Source: Propionibacteriaceae bacterium (GTDB lineage: Bacteria > Actinomycetota > Actinomycetes > Propionibacteriales > Propionibacteriaceae). Taken from it: DNA of 15,645 nt. Position 1 is the first letter of the stretch; the number at the start of each line of letters is the position of its first letter. A program made the translations under genes and the position numbers. Shown one piece after another: positions 14,732 through 15,645 of this stretch. The notes beneath the pieces are model-generated. The model had not been told where the DNA came from and made no database searches. It saw only the letters and a list, made by a program, of their open reading frames with translations. The stretch lies in assembly GCA_021323255.1 (NCBI GenBank), contig JAJTCL010000020.1, forward strand, positions 1 to 15,645, written 5' to 3'.

Positions 14732-14980
14732 TCAGCTGCGGATCGAATTGATCGGATCGCCCGGCTGGAGAACCTCAGGGCGGCGACCGCGGCGTTGCCG
14801 GCGGCGGAGTCGGTGCGCTTCCTTCCACACCGGACCATACAAGATCATCATCACCACACTCACCGGCCACCACTGCTCAGCCACGCCCCAGACCACCATG
14901 AGATCGCTGGCGATCAGATCATCCAGGAAGGTGTACCGAATCGACCAAGATCCGTCATTTCTCCGTATTGACGCAGACAT
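14732..14980 (-). CDS. Small hypothetical protein, possibly one membrane segment
   Basis: 82 residues from ATG 14980. The hydrophobic middle LMVVWGVAEQWWPVSVVMMI then LYGPVW is followed by a basic stretch (HRLRRRQRRGRR), which would suit a single-pass membrane protein with a cytoplasmic basic end. Third positions are GC-rich over most of its length, as in coding sequence. The first ~15 codons are less convincing, and the start has no good ribosome site; a GTG at 15028 is an alternative. It is 27 bp upstream of the methyltransferase gene on the same strand. No family is recognised. Confidence 0.4.
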   Translation of the reverse strand: MSASIRRNDGSWSIRYTFLDDLIASDLMVVWGVAEQWWPVSVVMMILYGPVWKEAHRLRRRQRRGRRPEVLQPGDPINSIRS

Positions 14981-15048
14981 CCTGCGGCCGTAACGTCCGC
15001 AGAGGAGAGCTTTCTCAATCCCAACCACATCGATCGGAAGGCACCGCC

Positions 15049-15645
15049 ATGTTCGCTCAGGTCATCCAGGGCAAGACGTCCAACCCGGAGGCGTTCGATG
15101 CCGCAATCAATCAGTGGCTGCAAGATCTTTCTTCGGGCGCGACTGGCTGGCTTGGCAGTACGAGCGGGGTCACCGAGGATGGCCGGGCCATCGCGGTTGT
15201 GCGATTCGAAACGGAGGAGGATGCCCGCCGCAACAGCAATCGTCCCGAACAAGACCAGTGGTGGTCTGAGACTGCGAAACTCTACGACGGCGAAGCTACT
15301 TTCCGGGACAGCACTGATGTCACCGTTGATCTTCAGGGCGATCCCGACCAGGCAGGATTTGTTCAAATCATGCAGGGCCGAAGCAGCGATCCGGAACGAG
15401 CCAGGCGATTGATGGAACAAGAAGACTCTGACAAATTTGCAGAGTTCCGTCCCGATGTTCTCGGAAGCGTCGCAATCGGCCACGAAGACGGTGGATACAC
15501 CATGGTGATCTACTTCACCTCCGAAGCGGAGGCACGCGAAGGCGAGCGCAAAGAGCCGCCGCCGGAGATACAGGCCCAAATGGAAGAGATGAACAAGCTC
15601 AGCGTCGGGGAGACCGACTTCTTCGACCTGAAGCGGCCCGTGATC
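15049..15645 (+). CDS. Two-repeat protein of unknown function, C-terminus outside window
   Basis: 199 residues visible, open to the window end. GGAAGG lies seven bases before ATG 15049. Two related halves are seen: FAQVIQGKTSNPEAFDAAIN near the start and VQIMQGRSSDPERARRLMEQ around residue 105. Each half is followed by a phrase of the same kind (GWLGSTSGVTEDGRAIAVVR with FETEEDARR; LGSVAIGHEDGGYTMVIYFT with SEAEAREGE). Repeated beta-alpha-beta units of about 100 residues suggest a duplicated ferredoxin-like (ABM/Dabb-like) domain. The family appears as hypothetical proteins in Actinobacteria. Few residues are probably missing at the end (the KRPVI end is close to the family's finish). The function is unknown. 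Confidence 0.75.
   Translation, partial: MFAQVIQGKTSNPEAFDAAINQWLQDLSSGATGWLGSTSGVTEDGRAIAVVRFETEEDARRNSNRPEQDQWWSETAKLYDGEATFRDSTDVTVDLQGDPDQAGFVQIMQGRSSDPERARRLMEQEDSDKFAEFRPDVLGSVAIGHEDGGYTMVIYFTSEAEAREGERKEPPPEIQAQMEEMNKLSVGETDFFDLKRPVI

Noticed and set aside
1..15645. CRISPR arrays, rRNA, tRNA, riboswitches and insertion sequences
   Set aside because: No regularly spaced repeats, no conserved RNA cores and no transposase signatures were seen on either strand by reading; a covariance-model search would be needed to exclude small RNAs.

Overview
The window is high-GC DNA with GTG starts, dense strand-switching gene packing, 1-4 nt gene overlaps and at least one leaderless-type promoter. 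Together with the protein families present (GAF/LuxR regulators, a universal stress protein, a tripartite tricarboxylate transporter, lipoprotein export), this points to an Actinomycetota chromosome. The genus cannot be fixed from the sequence alone.

Layout. 1-363: 3' end of a LuxR-type regulator, cut by the window edge. 428-2782: a PEP-synthase / rifampin-phosphotransferase-like enzyme. 2783-3618: gene-poor, with a tandem 43-bp repeat and one copy of a longer split repeat. 3619-5291: a divergent pair, a small protein of unknown function (-) and a GAF-like/LuxR regulator (+), sharing a 140-bp control region with a clean dyad. 5292-5923: gene-poor again, with the second copy of the split repeat. 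5924-6430: a PIN-domain ribonuclease-like protein without a recognisable antitoxin. 6431-7030: mostly non-coding, with a small broken coding remnant on the minus strand. 7031-7864: a secreted, lysine-rich GDPD-type phosphodiesterase followed by a strong terminator. 8001-8441: a lipocalin-like/DUF1579-like protein (-). 8547-12481: a minus-strand operon tctC-tctB-tctA-usp-rraA. 12687-13073: DUF2255 protein. 13145-14008: exodeoxyribonuclease III. 14036-14980: a methyltransferase and a small possible membrane protein (-). 15049-15645: a two-repeat protein of unknown function, cut just before its C-terminus.

The main biological unit is the tct-usp-rraA operon. TctC would capture a carboxylate outside the membrane, TctA/TctB would import it, and the RraA/HMG-aldolase-type protein could act on a keto-acid derived from it, while the Usp would respond to nucleotide or energy state. 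Every gene junction overlaps by 1-4 nt, so the genes were built to be translated as one coupled chain. In this sequence tctB carries a one-base frameshift near its N-terminus. tctA has lost about 50 codons, including the usually conserved FGPxEYF region, and is out of frame at the junction. The transporter therefore looks broken while tctC, usp and rraA are intact. No CRISPR array, rRNA, tRNA, insertion sequence or clear phage module was seen.
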